A DNA stretch of 49,326 nucleotides from a virus. The notes below the pieces were generated by a model. It had not been told where the DNA came from. It saw nothing but the letters and a program-made list of their open reading frames with translations, and ran no database searches. Position numbers and translations under genes: made by a program. Within the stretch, counting starts at the first letter, position 1; each line of letters begins with the position of its first letter. Positions 27,683 through 34,773 of the stretch are shown piece by piece. Where the stretch lies: positions 1 to 49,326 of IMG/VR virus record IMGVR_UViG_3300025120_000092; one strand, written 5' to 3'.

Positions 27683-27724
27683 CGAGGTTCTACCTCGTTC
27701 TTTTATCACTGGGAACTCCCCAGT
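27683..27724 (-). promoter_or_regulatory. two hairpins in gp32 mRNA leader (possible autoregulatory site)
   Basis: On the minus transcript ACTGGG-5-CCCAGT (27724-27708) and CGAGGT-3-ACCTCG (27697-27683) form stems between the promoter and the start codon; the first can also re-pair as GAACT-4-AGTTC. T4 gp32 represses its own translation by binding near a leader pseudoknot. The arrangement here is compatible with such control. Function inferred. Confidence 0.5.
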
Positions 27725-27735
27725 TCGATGTGTGT

Positions 27736-27763
27736 ATTATAACATAAATATATAGTGTGTCAA
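27736..27763 (-). promoter_or_regulatory. sigma70-type promoter for gp32
   Basis: TTGACA (27763-27758) and TATAAT (27741-27736), both perfect consensus, spaced 16 bp. The -35 overlaps the stop codon of the gp33-like gene. Predicted start near 27729, giving a leader of about 60 nt. Confidence 0.85.
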
Positions 27764-27987
27764 ATAGGAAGTTTAGATTTTATTCTCGGTATGAGATTAA
27801 TATCTTCACCTTCTATTCGTAGCTTTTCTACGATAGGCTTATTTAAGTATTTTGCAATTAAGGCAGGTTCGATATCAGACTCTTCACATTGAATAATAAT
27901 GGCATCGAGGTAAGATCCGCCTTTTTCTCTCACATAATTCTCGATCAATTTAGAAAAATCTTTTTTAGTCACTTCTTCAAATTTCAT
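27760..27987 (-). CDS. gp33: late transcription co-activator gp33-like protein
   Basis: 75 residues. Acidic/basic helical protein with FSKLIENYVREKGGSYLDAI and IIQCEESDIEPALIAKYLNK and a C-terminal LRIEGEDINLIP, which resembles gp33 of T4-like cyanophages (REK..SY.DA...Y.E...I). gp33 bridges the RNA polymerase beta flap and sliding clamp at late promoters in T4. It has its own Shine-Dalgarno (AAAGGAAG) and sigma70 promoter and lies beside gp32. Its presence agrees with the TATAAATA late promoters in the window. Confidence 0.75.
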   Translation of the reverse strand: MKFEEVTKKDFSKLIENYVREKGGSYLDAIIIQCEESDIEPALIAKYLNKPIVEKLRIEGEDINLIPRIKSKLPI

Positions 27988-28007
27988 AATAACTTCCTTT
28001 GTTTGGT

Positions 28008-28036
28008 ATCATAGCACATAGAAAATAGCATGTCAA
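28008..28036 (-). promoter_or_regulatory. sigma70-type promoter for the gp33-like gene
   Basis: TTGACA (28036-28031) and TATGAT (28013-28008), spaced 17 bp, on the minus strand. About 20 nt downstream the Shine-Dalgarno of the gp33-like gene begins. Confidence 0.8.
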
Positions 28037-28071
28037 GCTACATATATATATCTTGACAGCAGGAGATAAAA

Positions 28072-29319
28072 ATGGCCTCTTCCTCTATAACAATTACAGT
28101 ATTCGGCGGAACCGCAGGATTAGCAACAGACTTCAATACATCTGGAGCCGGATTTTCCGGAATCCATATCCCCATCAATAAACTTTCATGGGGTGATGAG
28201 AACATCTCCTATCGTGTAAGTGACACATATCCCCTGCCAGTTAAGTTCTACGGATCATCTGGCGATTCCATTTCCGTAACAGGAAAGGTAGAGGCATCAG
28301 GATCGTTCCCAATTATAAACCAAGGGGTTGGCACAACCAACGACCCAATCTATGCTCTTGTTGTTGCAGGAAACACATCAGGTGGAGGCCATGTTGGAGT
28401 TTCTGGACCAATAGAGGGTAGATCTGGTGGTTTCCCCGTTGGTGTTACTGGTGATATAACAATTGCAAATACTTCAGTCGCTATTGGTTACTCTGCTGGT
28501 GCTACACCAGTTGAGATCACCGGAGGACGCTATCTAAGCTCTCTAACGGACAAGGTGACTGTATCGGGTACAGTGGGTATTTCTGGAGGGAGAGCGTTAA
28601 ACACCTCTCAGGACTCTGTGAAGGTATTCGGTGCTGGTGGTGGTAACACCGTAGGTATTGAGATACATGGAGCAGGTTTCTCTGGAGACGCTCTCAAGGT
28701 TGCTATGGTTAACGCAGGTATCACTTTCACCGTGGGACTAAACACCCAGTTAGGTGTAACCAATGATGCGGCAGAAGGATTGTTTGTTCGTGGTATAACC
28801 GGAGCATACCCAATCACCGTCAAGGGTGAAAATGATGGTGCAATTTCCATTACAACAACCGATACTCTTCCAGTCTCAACTAGTGGGGCATGGAGTATAA
28901 ATGATGATAGAATCATCCAAGCCTTGCAAGGCGCAACTGCACCGGGTGTATCTAAGTTGGATTCGATCCAAACAAATACATCGGCTATAACAACAATATC
29001 CAGTAATATAACAAATGGCAGACTTTCCGCAAAAATCAGTGAAGTAACAAGACCAGGATCAATCATCTCTGGATCTAAGATAATCTCCACATCAGGATCT
29101 CAGTTTGCTAAGAAAGCACTCAAGTCTGGTGTAACGATAAAAGCAGCTCCAGATAATACTAATATTGTTTATGTTGGTGATAAGTCTGTATCAAATGCAG
29201 TGAATAACGGTTATCCACTCGAAGCAGGAGAAAGTTTGTTCTTGGAATGCAATAACTTAAGCTTGTTATTTGCAAGAACAGTGAGTGGTACAGGAACAAT
29301 TCATTACATAGGTTCATAA
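28072..29319 (+). CDS. virion structural protein, beta-rich
   Basis: 415 residues, Gly/Ser/Thr-rich with repeated GVSG/VTGD/ISGG turns that suggest a beta-helical or stacked beta-solenoid shaft. The C-terminal domain (SGVTIKAAPDNTNIVYVGDK and PLEAGESLFLEC with LLFARTVSGTGTIHYIG) is the small jelly-roll 'spike' module found at the end of many marine phage structural proteins. Shine-Dalgarno AGGAG, ATG 8 nt later. It begins a plus-strand pair with the next gene and likely is a fibre or decoration protein. Confidence 0.65.
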   Translation: MASSSITITVFGGTAGLATDFNTSGAGFSGIHIPINKLSWGDENISYRVSDTYPLPVKFYGSSGDSISVTGKVEASGSFPIINQGVGTTNDPIYALVVAGNTSGGGHVGVSGPIEGRSGGFPVGVTGDITIANTSVAIGYSAGATPVEITGGRYLSSLTDKVTVSGTVGISGGRALNTSQDSVKVFGAGGGNTVGIEIHGAGFSGDALKVAMVNAGITFTVGLNTQLGVTNDAAEGLFVRGITGAYPITVKGENDGAISITTTDTLPVSTSGAWSINDDRIIQALQGATAPGVSKLDSIQTNTSAITTISSNITNGRLSAKISEVTRPGSIISGSKIISTSGSQFAKKALKSGVTIKAAPDNTNIVYVGDKSVSNAVNNGYPLEAGESLFLECNNLSLLFARTVSGTGTIHYIGS

Positions 29320-29322
29320 TAA

Positions 29323-30777
29323 ATGAGTAGACGTAACACAAAAAGAAAACAAAAAAGTTCTCTTTTATCATCAAATTCCGATCGATTAATAAACGTCGGA
29401 GATGGTGTATTCACAGGACTTTCTTTTTATGATACACTGGAAGATAATGTTGATGTTGATCAAAGACAAAACTGTTCCCCAAACATCAATCTGTATGATG
29501 ATAATAAAAAGGCATTAATAAATTACGAAAATTGTCTCAATCGCAGAGACTTAAATAAAATTGACGTTCTTTTTAATACTTTGGTTTCAGGAGAAATATT
29601 TACTTTATCTGAAGGAGAACACACATGCCATTTAGATGGAGCAGAATCCAATTTAAGTGGCACATATGTGTTTAAAAACTACTTCAATAAAATAATTTCT
29701 GCTGAAGTTTCATCTGTTACAAAATCACAAAGTTATGATAAAAACTACATGTCTTCTGGGTTTTTGGAACCCCTACAAATAACCGCAGACAAAATTCTAA
29801 AAGAGATTAGAAAAAAATACTTTGTTGTGAATCAATTGGGTTCGTTTGATATTGATATAAGACCTGGTGACTATGTGTCATTTGCGAACACAAAGAGAAA
29901 TAAAAATAAAAGATACAAAGTAAAAGATGTGCGGATAGTAGATGCGAAAGGTGAAATAGAATTTTATGATAAGATCACTCCCGAGGACACAGTGGGAGAA
30001 AAAATTCTACTTTCTGTAATTAGAACACAAACCCAAGAGCAAGAAAAAGAACCTATTGAGAACGTTGAGTTCGTGGATGTGCCGGGTGTTAGTTCATTTT
30101 TAGGAGATGAACAACTCCATATAATAAAGATAAATGCTGTTCCAAGACAAGGTGGACCTGGTAATGTTTATTCGATACTAGATCAAAGACAACCTGTTTT
30201 AGAACTAGAAGCAGGAAAGTCTTATGTGATTGATTTCACCAATGCACCAACCCACAATTTAAGATTTTCTAGAACCGAAGATGGAACACACAATAATGGT
30301 TTAGTGTTTCCATTAGGTCAAAACTATACTAACTTCATAGTAATTGAACCAAGTGATAATCTTGCAACCACACCTTTATTTTACTTTTGCTTAAATCATC
30401 CAGGCATGGGAAATAGAGTTAATATAGTTTCACAAGTTGCAGGCAAGTCAAGAATAACAGAAAACCAAGATTTGGTTAGACTACAAGATGAAATCAGACT
30501 TGAGAGAGACAATGCAGATGCAGATCGTCAAGGGGAAGATCGGAATATCGATAGAGTTACAGAAGATGATAGAAATAGAATTGAAGAACAACGGCAAAGT
30601 AGATCAACCCCACCATCACCCTCTTCTCGTATGAGGAGACAGCAAACACAAAGTAGCTCGTCTCCTATGAGATCTACATCATCCTCATCTTCGTCTTCGT
30701 CGTCTTCTTCATCATCTTCATCCTCATCTTCGTCATCATCATCTGGTGGCGGTGGTGGTGGAGGATATGGTTACTAA
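29323..30777 (+). CDS. virion-associated protein with cupredoxin-like domain and poly-Ser/Gly tail
   Basis: 484 residues. Residues ~290-370 have LELEAGKSYVIDFTN followed by THNLRF, then FYFCLNHPGMGN. H311, C356, H359 and M362 are spaced as type-1 copper ligands (plastocyanin H-C distance is similar; C-x2-H-x2-M). This module occurs in several structural proteins of marine phages. Residues ~200-235 resemble an N-terminal PAAR/gp5-like beta strand region. The C-terminus has a 22-serine run, then a Gly run and YGY. Starts 3 nt after the previous gene, so they are co-transcribed. It converges on the tRNA-Pro gene. Copper binding is a prediction only. Confidence 0.55.
   Translation: MSRRNTKRKQKSSLLSSNSDRLINVGDGVFTGLSFYDTLEDNVDVDQRQNCSPNINLYDDNKKALINYENCLNRRDLNKIDVLFNTLVSGEIFTLSEGEHTCHLDGAESNLSGTYVFKNYFNKIISAEVSSVTKSQSYDKNYMSSGFLEPLQITADKILKEIRKKYFVVNQLGSFDIDIRPGDYVSFANTKRNKNKRYKVKDVRIVDAKGEIEFYDKITPEDTVGEKILLSVIRTQTQEQEKEPIENVEFVDVPGVSSFLGDEQLHIIKINAVPRQGGPGNVYSILDQRQPVLELEAGKSYVIDFTNAPTHNLRFSRTEDGTHNNGLVFPLGQNYTNFIVIEPSDNLATTPLFYFCLNHPGMGNRVNIVSQVAGKSRITENQDLVRLQDEIRLERDNADADRQGEDRNIDRVTEDDRNRIEEQRQSRSTPPSPSSRMRRQQTQSSSSPMRSTSSSSSSSSSSSSSSSSSSSSSSGGGGGGGYGY
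30679..30744 (+). repeat. poly-serine microsatellite (22 Ser codons)
   Basis: TCN repeats (tca, tcc, tct, tcg mixed) encode 22 consecutive serines followed by seven glycines. Mixed codons suggest selection for serine rather than simple slippage. Prone to length change. Confidence 0.9.
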
Positions 30778-30778
30778 A

Positions 30779-30861
30779 TCGGGGTGACAGGATTTGAACC
30801 TGCGGAACCTGCGACCTCCTGCTCCCAAAGCAGGCACACTACCAAGCTGTGCTACACCCCG
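30779..30861 (-). tRNA. tRNA-Pro (UGG) with 9-nt tandem duplication
   Basis: Acceptor CGGGGTG/CACCCCG, anticodon stem CCTGC-TTTGGGA-GCAGG with UGG, and T-arm GCAGG-TTCAAAT-CCTGT all read well on the minus strand. Between anticodon arm and T-arm there is an extra GCAGGTTCC, a near copy of the following GCAGGTTCA, making the molecule about 83 nt instead of 74. No CCA is encoded. Either a functional tRNA with an extended variable loop or a non-functional derivative. Confidence 0.8.
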
Positions 30862-30870
30862 ATAAAAAAA

Positions 30871-30954
30871 TACGAGCGGTGGGACTCGAACCCACAAGCC
30901 CCGAAGGGCGACAGATTTTAAGTCTGTTGCGTATGCCGATTCCGCCACGCTCGC
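30871..30954 (-). tRNA. tRNA-Leu (UAA)
   Basis: Class II tRNA, 84 nt on the minus strand. Acceptor GCGAGCG/CGCTCGT, anticodon arm CAGAC-TTAAAAT-CTG carrying UAA, long variable arm with CGCCCTTCGGGGC, T-arm GTGGG-TTCGAGT-CCCAC. No CCA encoded. Decodes TTA, common in the AT-rich late genes. It is followed by a run of T and then tRNA-Pro. Confidence 0.95.
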
Positions 30955-30973
30955 AGGTTAACTCGACGTTTTC

Positions 30974-31001
30974 ATTATAGCATAATCATAGAATAAGTCT
31001 A
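30974..31001 (-). promoter_or_regulatory. sigma70-type promoter for tRNA-Leu/tRNA-Pro
   Basis: TAGACT (31001-30996) and TATAAT (30979-30974) spaced 16 bp on the minus strand, about 20 bp upstream of the tRNA-Leu 5' end. It lies directly downstream of the GMP reductase stop codon. Confidence 0.65.
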
Positions 31002-31003
31002 GA

Positions 31004-32026
31004 CTATTTACCAAAAATTTCATTAAGTTGGGTATTTACTCTAATAAACGTAGTACACTTAGGAAGTTCCTTTATAGTCTTCGCTCCGACATAACTACAC
31101 GCAGATCTAAGACCACCTGTAATTTCCTGTAGTGTTTCTTGCACAGCTCCTCTGTATGGAACCATTACAGTCTTACCCTCAGAAGCTCTGTATGAAGCAA
31201 CTCCACCATTGTACTTATTCATTGCAGTATCGGAAGACATACCATAAAAGATTTTATGTGATATGTTGCCATCTTCATCAGTAAAATGCTCACCGGCACT
31301 TTCATCATGTCCTGCTAACATCCCACCCAACATCACAAAATCTGCACCAGCTCCAAATGCTTTTACTACATCACCCGGACAAGTACATCCACCATCAGCG
31401 ATGATATGTCCGCCCAGTCCGTGGGCTGCATCCGCACATTCTATCACTGCTGAAAGTTGGGGATACCCCACTCCGGTAATCCTTCTTGTAGTACAGACGC
31501 TGCCAGGGCCAATTCCAACTTTTACAATGTCTGCACCAGCCAAAATTAAAGCTTCTGTCATTTCTCTCGTAACAACATTTCCGGCTATGATAATCTTGTC
31601 TGTCCATGTTTGTCTCACTCTTTTTACATATTCTAAAAGCCTTTGACTGTATCCGTTTGCAACATCAACACAAATGATTTTTCTTTTTGGGTTGTTCTTA
31701 AAGAAGTTTTCTAGTCTCTTGAAATCATGCTGAGACATACCAACAGTTGGAACTAAGCCCCACACTTCTTCTGGCCATTTCTTTTGGATATCATGCTTGT
31801 TGACACAAGTAATCATTCCATTCTTGGATAAAACATTACCCATATCAATAGTCCCAGTTGTATCCATGTTTGAAGCCATTATTGGAACGCAACTAAGTTC
31901 ATAATCAGTCCACTTAAATTTAAATCTTCGGTGTAAAGAAACCTCAGATCTAGACTCAAGTACAGATCTTTTTGGACAAATTAAAACGTCATTATAATCT
32001 AGTTTAATATCATGCTCAAATTTCAT
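31004..32026 (-). CDS. guaC: GMP reductase
   Basis: 340 residues, as in E. coli GuaC (347), with no CBS domains. It opens with [16 protein letters not shown], and the core has [39 protein letters not shown] (C178 the catalytic Cys) and [20 protein letters not shown] and [19 protein letters not shown]. These are the GuaC variants rather than the IMP dehydrogenase ones. The reaction is GMP to IMP using NADPH. In a phage it could rebalance guanine and adenine nucleotides during infection. It is part of the small-gene operon running towards the tRNA pair. Confidence 0.93.
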   Translation of the reverse strand: MKFEHDIKLDYNDVLICPKRSVLESRSEVSLHRRFKFKWTDYELSCVPIMASNMDTTGTIDMGNVLSKNGMITCVNKHDIQKKWPEEVWGLVPTVGMSQHDFKRLENFFKNNPKRKIICVDVANGYSQRLLEYVKRVRQTWTDKIIIAGNVVTREMTEALILAGADIVKVGIGPGSVCTTRRITGVGYPQLSAVIECADAAHGLGGHIIADGGCTCPGDVVKAFGAGADFVMLGGMLAGHDESAGEHFTDEDGNISHKIFYGMSSDTAMNKYNGGVASYRASEGKTVMVPYRGAVQETLQEITGGLRSACSYVGAKTIKELPKCTTFIRVNTQLNEIFGK

Positions 32027-32041
32027 TCACAGTCACCTTAC

Positions 32042-32419
32042 TTAAGATCTCGTAACACGAAGTAGTTTTTCAATTTGCAAATCACACTGAGATTCTCTTT
32101 GTCCACCCGGCCAGTGTAGATAATCTTTGGTTCCGTTCTTCTTAAGATTAATAAGAAGGGGTAGAATCAAACCCTCTATTTCTTCCATTTTTGCTTTGAT
32201 CAATACATCATATTGAGCTTTTACTTCAACCGAACCCTCGCATGTGCTATTGAGTTCTATGATTTGATCAAGCTTTTTTTGGATATTTTCAATTTCTTCT
32301 GGTGCAGCGGTGGAAGCAGATGAGATGATATCATTAAGTTCATCTTCATTTACTGCCATAAAACCAAAGCTGCCTTCATCGAATGATTCCATGAAGTCGT
32401 TATCGTTTTTTTCAGCCAT
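32042..32419 (-). CDS. conserved small phage protein, acidic/helical
   Basis: 125 residues. N-terminal third is acidic and disordered; residues ~38-95 form a helical hairpin (IENIQKKLDQIIELNSTC... YDVLIKAKMEEIEGLILPLL); the C-terminus has LKKNGTKDYLHWPGGQRE. The 'L...LKK...KDYL.WPG' motif is shared with a hypothetical family of T4-like cyanophages. Function unknown. Overlaps the next upstream gene by 8 nt, so translated in the same operon. Confidence 0.65.
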   Translation of the reverse strand: MAEKNDNDFMESFDEGSFGFMAVNEDELNDIISSASTAAPEEIENIQKKLDQIIELNSTCEGSVEVKAQYDVLIKAKMEEIEGLILPLLINLKKNGTKDYLHWPGGQRESQCDLQIEKLLRVTRS

Positions 32420-32606
32420 TTAAAAGTTCTCCCCCGTTATGTTTTTGTTCGGATGTAAGATAGAGTTTTATATCAGACCCATCTTTCCAAACTTTAGTGC
32501 CATTAAAATCGATTAGGTACTTTTTACCTTGAGCTGTTTCTGATATTTCAGAAATAGTACCAATTTTATGACTAGTAACCTCAACAACTGTTTCTGTTAT
32601 GTTCAT
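32412..32606 (-). CDS. small unknown phage protein
   Basis: 64 residues; beta-rich (TVVEVTSHKIGTISEISE, then QGKKYLIDFNGTKVW), resembling an SH3-like barrel. Its start overlaps the stop of the deaminase-like gene at 32606. No family assignment. Tight operon placement supports that it is real. Confidence 0.6.
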   Translation of the reverse strand: MNITETVVEVTSHKIGTISEISETAQGKKYLIDFNGTKVWKDGSDIKLYLTSEQKHNGGELLNG

Positions 32607-32974
32607 CAGTAAACCAACCTTTCATATCCATCGGTTTTTGTGTAATAAATTTTATCGAAAATCATTTTACACCAAGGAGTACAGATACAACAGGGCTTAG
32701 ACATTCGCATGTCACCAAACCTATTGAATCTGAAATTTACTAGCATAAGATTTTTTCTTTCTTTACACTTCAGAAGTGCATCCAATTCAGAATGGACTTC
32801 ATCATATCTATAACCTAACTTCTTTGCTTTTGGATGAGATTTTTGCTCATTTGTTCCAATAGAAATTATATTGTTCCTAACAAGTATAAGTGATACATGT
32901 TTTTTAGGTCTAGGATTTTTAAAAGCGAATGGTTTGGCTACTTCTGCCAATTTGTCAAACTTTTGTTTTCTCAT
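32606..32974 (-). CDS. CMP/dCMP deaminase-like zinc protein
   Basis: 122 residues. H61-S-E63 (EVHSELDALL) and P94-C95-C96-I-C98 (KPCCICTPWC) give the H-x-E...P-C-x2-C zinc and catalytic motif of the cytidine/deoxycytidylate deaminase fold. Extra Cys at 102. It may supply dUMP or edit nucleobases; exact substrate cannot be told. It lies in the nucleotide-metabolism operon with GMP reductase and overlaps the 58-residue upstream gene. Confidence 0.7.
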   Translation of the reverse strand: MRKQKFDKLAEVAKPFAFKNPRPKKHVSLILVRNNIISIGTNEQKSHPKAKKLGYRYDEVHSELDALLKCKERKNLMLVNFRFNRFGDMRMSKPCCICTPWCKMIFDKIYYTKTDGYERLVY

Positions 32975-33131
32975 CAGGTATCACACTAACAAGCTCCAAC
33001 TTTCTTTCGAAACCATCAGACGTATTATCATCTGCAATTTCTAGAGCTTTTTCTATTGCTTCATTTTTCGTGCTGTCGAGAACTCTTACTTTATGTAATA
33101 TTGTTTCTCTAACTGTTAAATTATAATCCAT
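32955..33131 (-). CDS. small conserved phage protein (58 aa)
   Basis: ATG at 33131, stop at 32955. Reads MDYNLTVRETILHKVRVLDS... then ALEIADDNTSDGFERKLEL. The Shine-Dalgarno GGAG lies 7 nt before the start, immediately 3' of the tRNA-Arg gene. It overlaps the deaminase-like gene start by 20 nt. Function unknown; the 'VRVLDS...EAIEKAL' pattern suggests a small alpha/beta protein. Confidence 0.65.
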   Translation of the reverse strand: MDYNLTVRETILHKVRVLDSTKNEAIEKALEIADDNTSDGFERKLELVSVIPDEKTKV

Positions 33132-33144
33132 GATATATCTCCAA

Positions 33145-33218
<74 letters not shown>

Positions 33219-33223
33219 GAAAA

Positions 33224-33346
33224 TCATCTGACTTTACGCCCGTTACCCGAACGGGAAGTCCTTGCTGGTGCATTACCCTTTTTGGGTTTTGAACTACGAG
33301 GACTTCCTACTTTTGTAATATTGTTAACGTGTTTTGATTGTGCCAT
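33224..33346 (-). CDS. 40-aa basic phage protein
   Basis: ATG at 33346, stop at 33224, 40 residues. Very basic, with SKPKKGNAPARTSRSGNGRK. Ribosome binding site AAGGA. It sits between the Sm-like gene and tRNA-Arg. Function unknown; may bind nucleic acid. Confidence 0.65.
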   Translation of the reverse strand: MAQSKHVNNITKVGSPRSSKPKKGNAPARTSRSGNGRKVR

Positions 33347-33362
33347 TATATAAATCCTTAAA

Positions 33363-33725
33363 TTACGTCGTGAGCCTTAGACCAGCCATGTCATCAGTGA
33401 GCGAGCTTTCTTCCTTAGTCCGAAGAGCTTGAGTAAGATCCATTCCTGCTGCATTACCCTGTGCAACTACTAGACCGTTACCGATGCTGGTGTTGTACTG
33501 ATTCATGAGTTCAACCGCTGGTGCGATATCGAAAACGATGTGTTCGTTCTTGAGAACGATAGCTTCTTCATCTGCATATGGAAGCCAAGGAGCGAATGCA
33601 AGCTTACCTTCACCCATTGGGAGAAGAACAGCAGGATTCTTCACTGAAATAGTTTCATCTTCATTGTAAGTAACGTTCGCAAGTAGTTCTTCACCACCAA
33701 AAATTCTAATAAGTCGTACACTCAT
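33363..33725 (-). CDS. conserved T4-like phage protein (Sm-like beta-barrel pattern)
   Basis: 120 residues. It opens MSVRLIRIFGGEELLANVTY, then SVKNPAVLLPMGEG and LAFAPWLPYADEEAIVLKNE followed by HIVFDIAPAVELMNQYN. This is a conserved marine T4-like phage family with an Sm/LSm-like opening 'GEE...V' and 'P......APW.P'. Function unknown. It overlaps the stop of the 44-residue gene upstream (ATGA). Confidence 0.7.
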   Translation of the reverse strand: MSVRLIRIFGGEELLANVTYNEDETISVKNPAVLLPMGEGKLAFAPWLPYADEEAIVLKNEHIVFDIAPAVELMNQYNTSIGNGLVVAQGNAAGMDLTQALRTKEESSLTDDMAGLRLTT

Positions 33726-33856
33726 TTTTTAGCTCCATTTTTTTTCTTAGTTGGTTTTCCCTTTTTGGGAAAAATTTTATCATAATTTTCTGAATACTTT
33801 TTCATATCAACTTGACGATATTTATCGCCTTTACCTGCACCATGTTTACCACTCAT
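33722..33856 (-). CDS. 44-aa basic conserved phage protein
   Basis: ATG at 33856, stop at 33722. Reads MSGKHGAGKGDKYRQVDMKK then ends with PKKGKPTKKKNGAKK. Shine-Dalgarno GGAGA. The first half matches a short conserved T4-like marine phage motif (GKHG.GKGDKYR). Function unknown. Confidence 0.7.
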   Translation of the reverse strand: MSGKHGAGKGDKYRQVDMKKYSENYDKIFPKKGKPTKKKNGAKK

Positions 33857-33879
33857 AATGCTCTCCGTTCTGATGCTTA

Positions 33880-33907
33880 ATTATAGCAGAGTAAAGTATA
33901 ATTGCAA
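33880..33907 (-). promoter_or_regulatory. sigma70-type promoter for the 44-aa gene operon
   Basis: TTGCAA (33907-33902) and TATAAT (33885-33880), spaced 16 bp on the minus strand. Precedes the 44-aa gene by about 25 nt. The same run continues into the Sm-like gene, the 40-aa gene, tRNA-Arg, deaminase and GMP reductase, so this may be the main promoter of that set. Confidence 0.7.
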
Positions 33908-33912
33908 CTAAA

Positions 33913-34134
33913 TTAATTGCTTTTATCTGAGCAAGAACATTTACCAGTAACAAAATCCCAGATTCTACATTTACTATTTGGTTTTTCAATAGGCCAACAT
34001 TGCCCATCTACTGGAATTTTAGTAGGCATGGCTTGCGCCCTATTCGAAGCTGTTTTCGCTTCACTTTCTGTCAATAGCAAATCAACACACCTATCGTCGA
34101 TCTTAATTGAAGTATGAAACAATTCTTTAGACAT
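33913..34134 (-). CDS. 73-aa unknown protein
   Basis: ATG at 34134 chosen because GAGGAG lies 10 nt upstream; an earlier in-frame M overlaps the late promoter. Sequence: MSKELFHTSIKIDDRCVDLL then SEAKTASNRAQAMPTKIP and a C-terminal Cys-rich end (CWPIEKPNSKCRIWDF, TGKCSCSDKSN). Five Cys in 73 residues. Function unknown. Its promoter is a perfect T4 late -10. Confidence 0.65.
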   Translation of the reverse strand: MSKELFHTSIKIDDRCVDLLLTESEAKTASNRAQAMPTKIPVDGQCWPIEKPNSKCRIWDFVTGKCSCSDKSN

Positions 34135-34151
34135 AATAAATCTCCTCATCA

Positions 34152-34159
34152 TATTTATA
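34152..34159 (-). promoter_or_regulatory. T4-type late promoter TATAAATA
   Basis: Perfect TATAAATA on the minus strand (raw tatttata). The start of the 73-aa gene lies 18 nt downstream, with the Shine-Dalgarno in between. Agrees with late transcription by a gp55/gp33 system. Confidence 0.8.
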
Positions 34160-34172
34160 ACGAAAAAACAGG

Positions 34173-34772
34173 TCAGCAGTCGTAATCTTTCCAGTTTGCG
34201 AGAAGTATACCCAAGTCTGCTGGATCAACGGTTCCGTCTGCGTTGAAGTCTGCGTCTGATTCATACACACCCCATTCACCGAATAAAATTCCCAAGTCTT
34301 TCCCGTTTATACACCCATCACCATCTATATCACCATACGGTTGTATCTCTACTGAATACGTCCACTCCTGCACATGTGGAACACCAATCTGTAATGCTGG
34401 CGATTCGTAATAGAATATTACTTGTCCACCATCGACACATACTTCATAGTCAGTAGAGTCTTGTGCTATAGTGTAAGTACCTATCCTGATAGGAACACGA
34501 TGTCTATACTTTATGACAAGAGAAGTTGATGATGTATTTGTGAGTGTGATTTGTCCTTGTGATGAAAATAAACTATCGACAATAGGTCGATTGTCATAGT
34601 AGTCAACTTCAGTAATTCTTGTTTCATATGCTGAACCGCCGGTGGTGTGTAACCATCCATCTTTGAGTTCCTCTCGATGTACATCGAAAAAAATCAATGG
34701 GGGACGACAAACCTCCTGCGCCACCGAAGTGACGCAGAAGGCTGCCATAAGTCCATAGATGAATTGCTTCAA
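34173..34772 (-). CDS. secreted protein with C-terminal dockerin-like pair
   Basis: Start taken as TTG at 34772, right after the stop of the tailspike gene (TAA-T-TTG). This gives MKQFIYGLMAAFCVTSVAQ, a good signal peptide; the ATG at residue 9 would cut it. 199 residues in all. The C-terminal ~52 residues hold two dockerin-type calcium motifs: GDIDGDGCINGKDLGILFGE then DADFNADGTVDPADLGILLA NW. These follow the planctomycete pattern (GD-N-DG-V---DL--LL--WG). The middle is a beta-rich domain of unknown function. It forms an operon with the tailspike. Odd for a phage: a signal peptide and dockerin suggest export from the host and docking to a surface partner (inference). Confidence 0.65.
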   Translation of the reverse strand: MKQFIYGLMAAFCVTSVAQEVCRPPLIFFDVHREELKDGWLHTTGGSAYETRITEVDYYDNRPIVDSLFSSQGQITLTNTSSTSLVIKYRHRVPIRIGTYTIAQDSTDYEVCVDGGQVIFYYESPALQIGVPHVQEWTYSVEIQPYGDIDGDGCINGKDLGILFGEWGVYESDADFNADGTVDPADLGILLANWKDYDC

Positions 34773-34773
34773 A

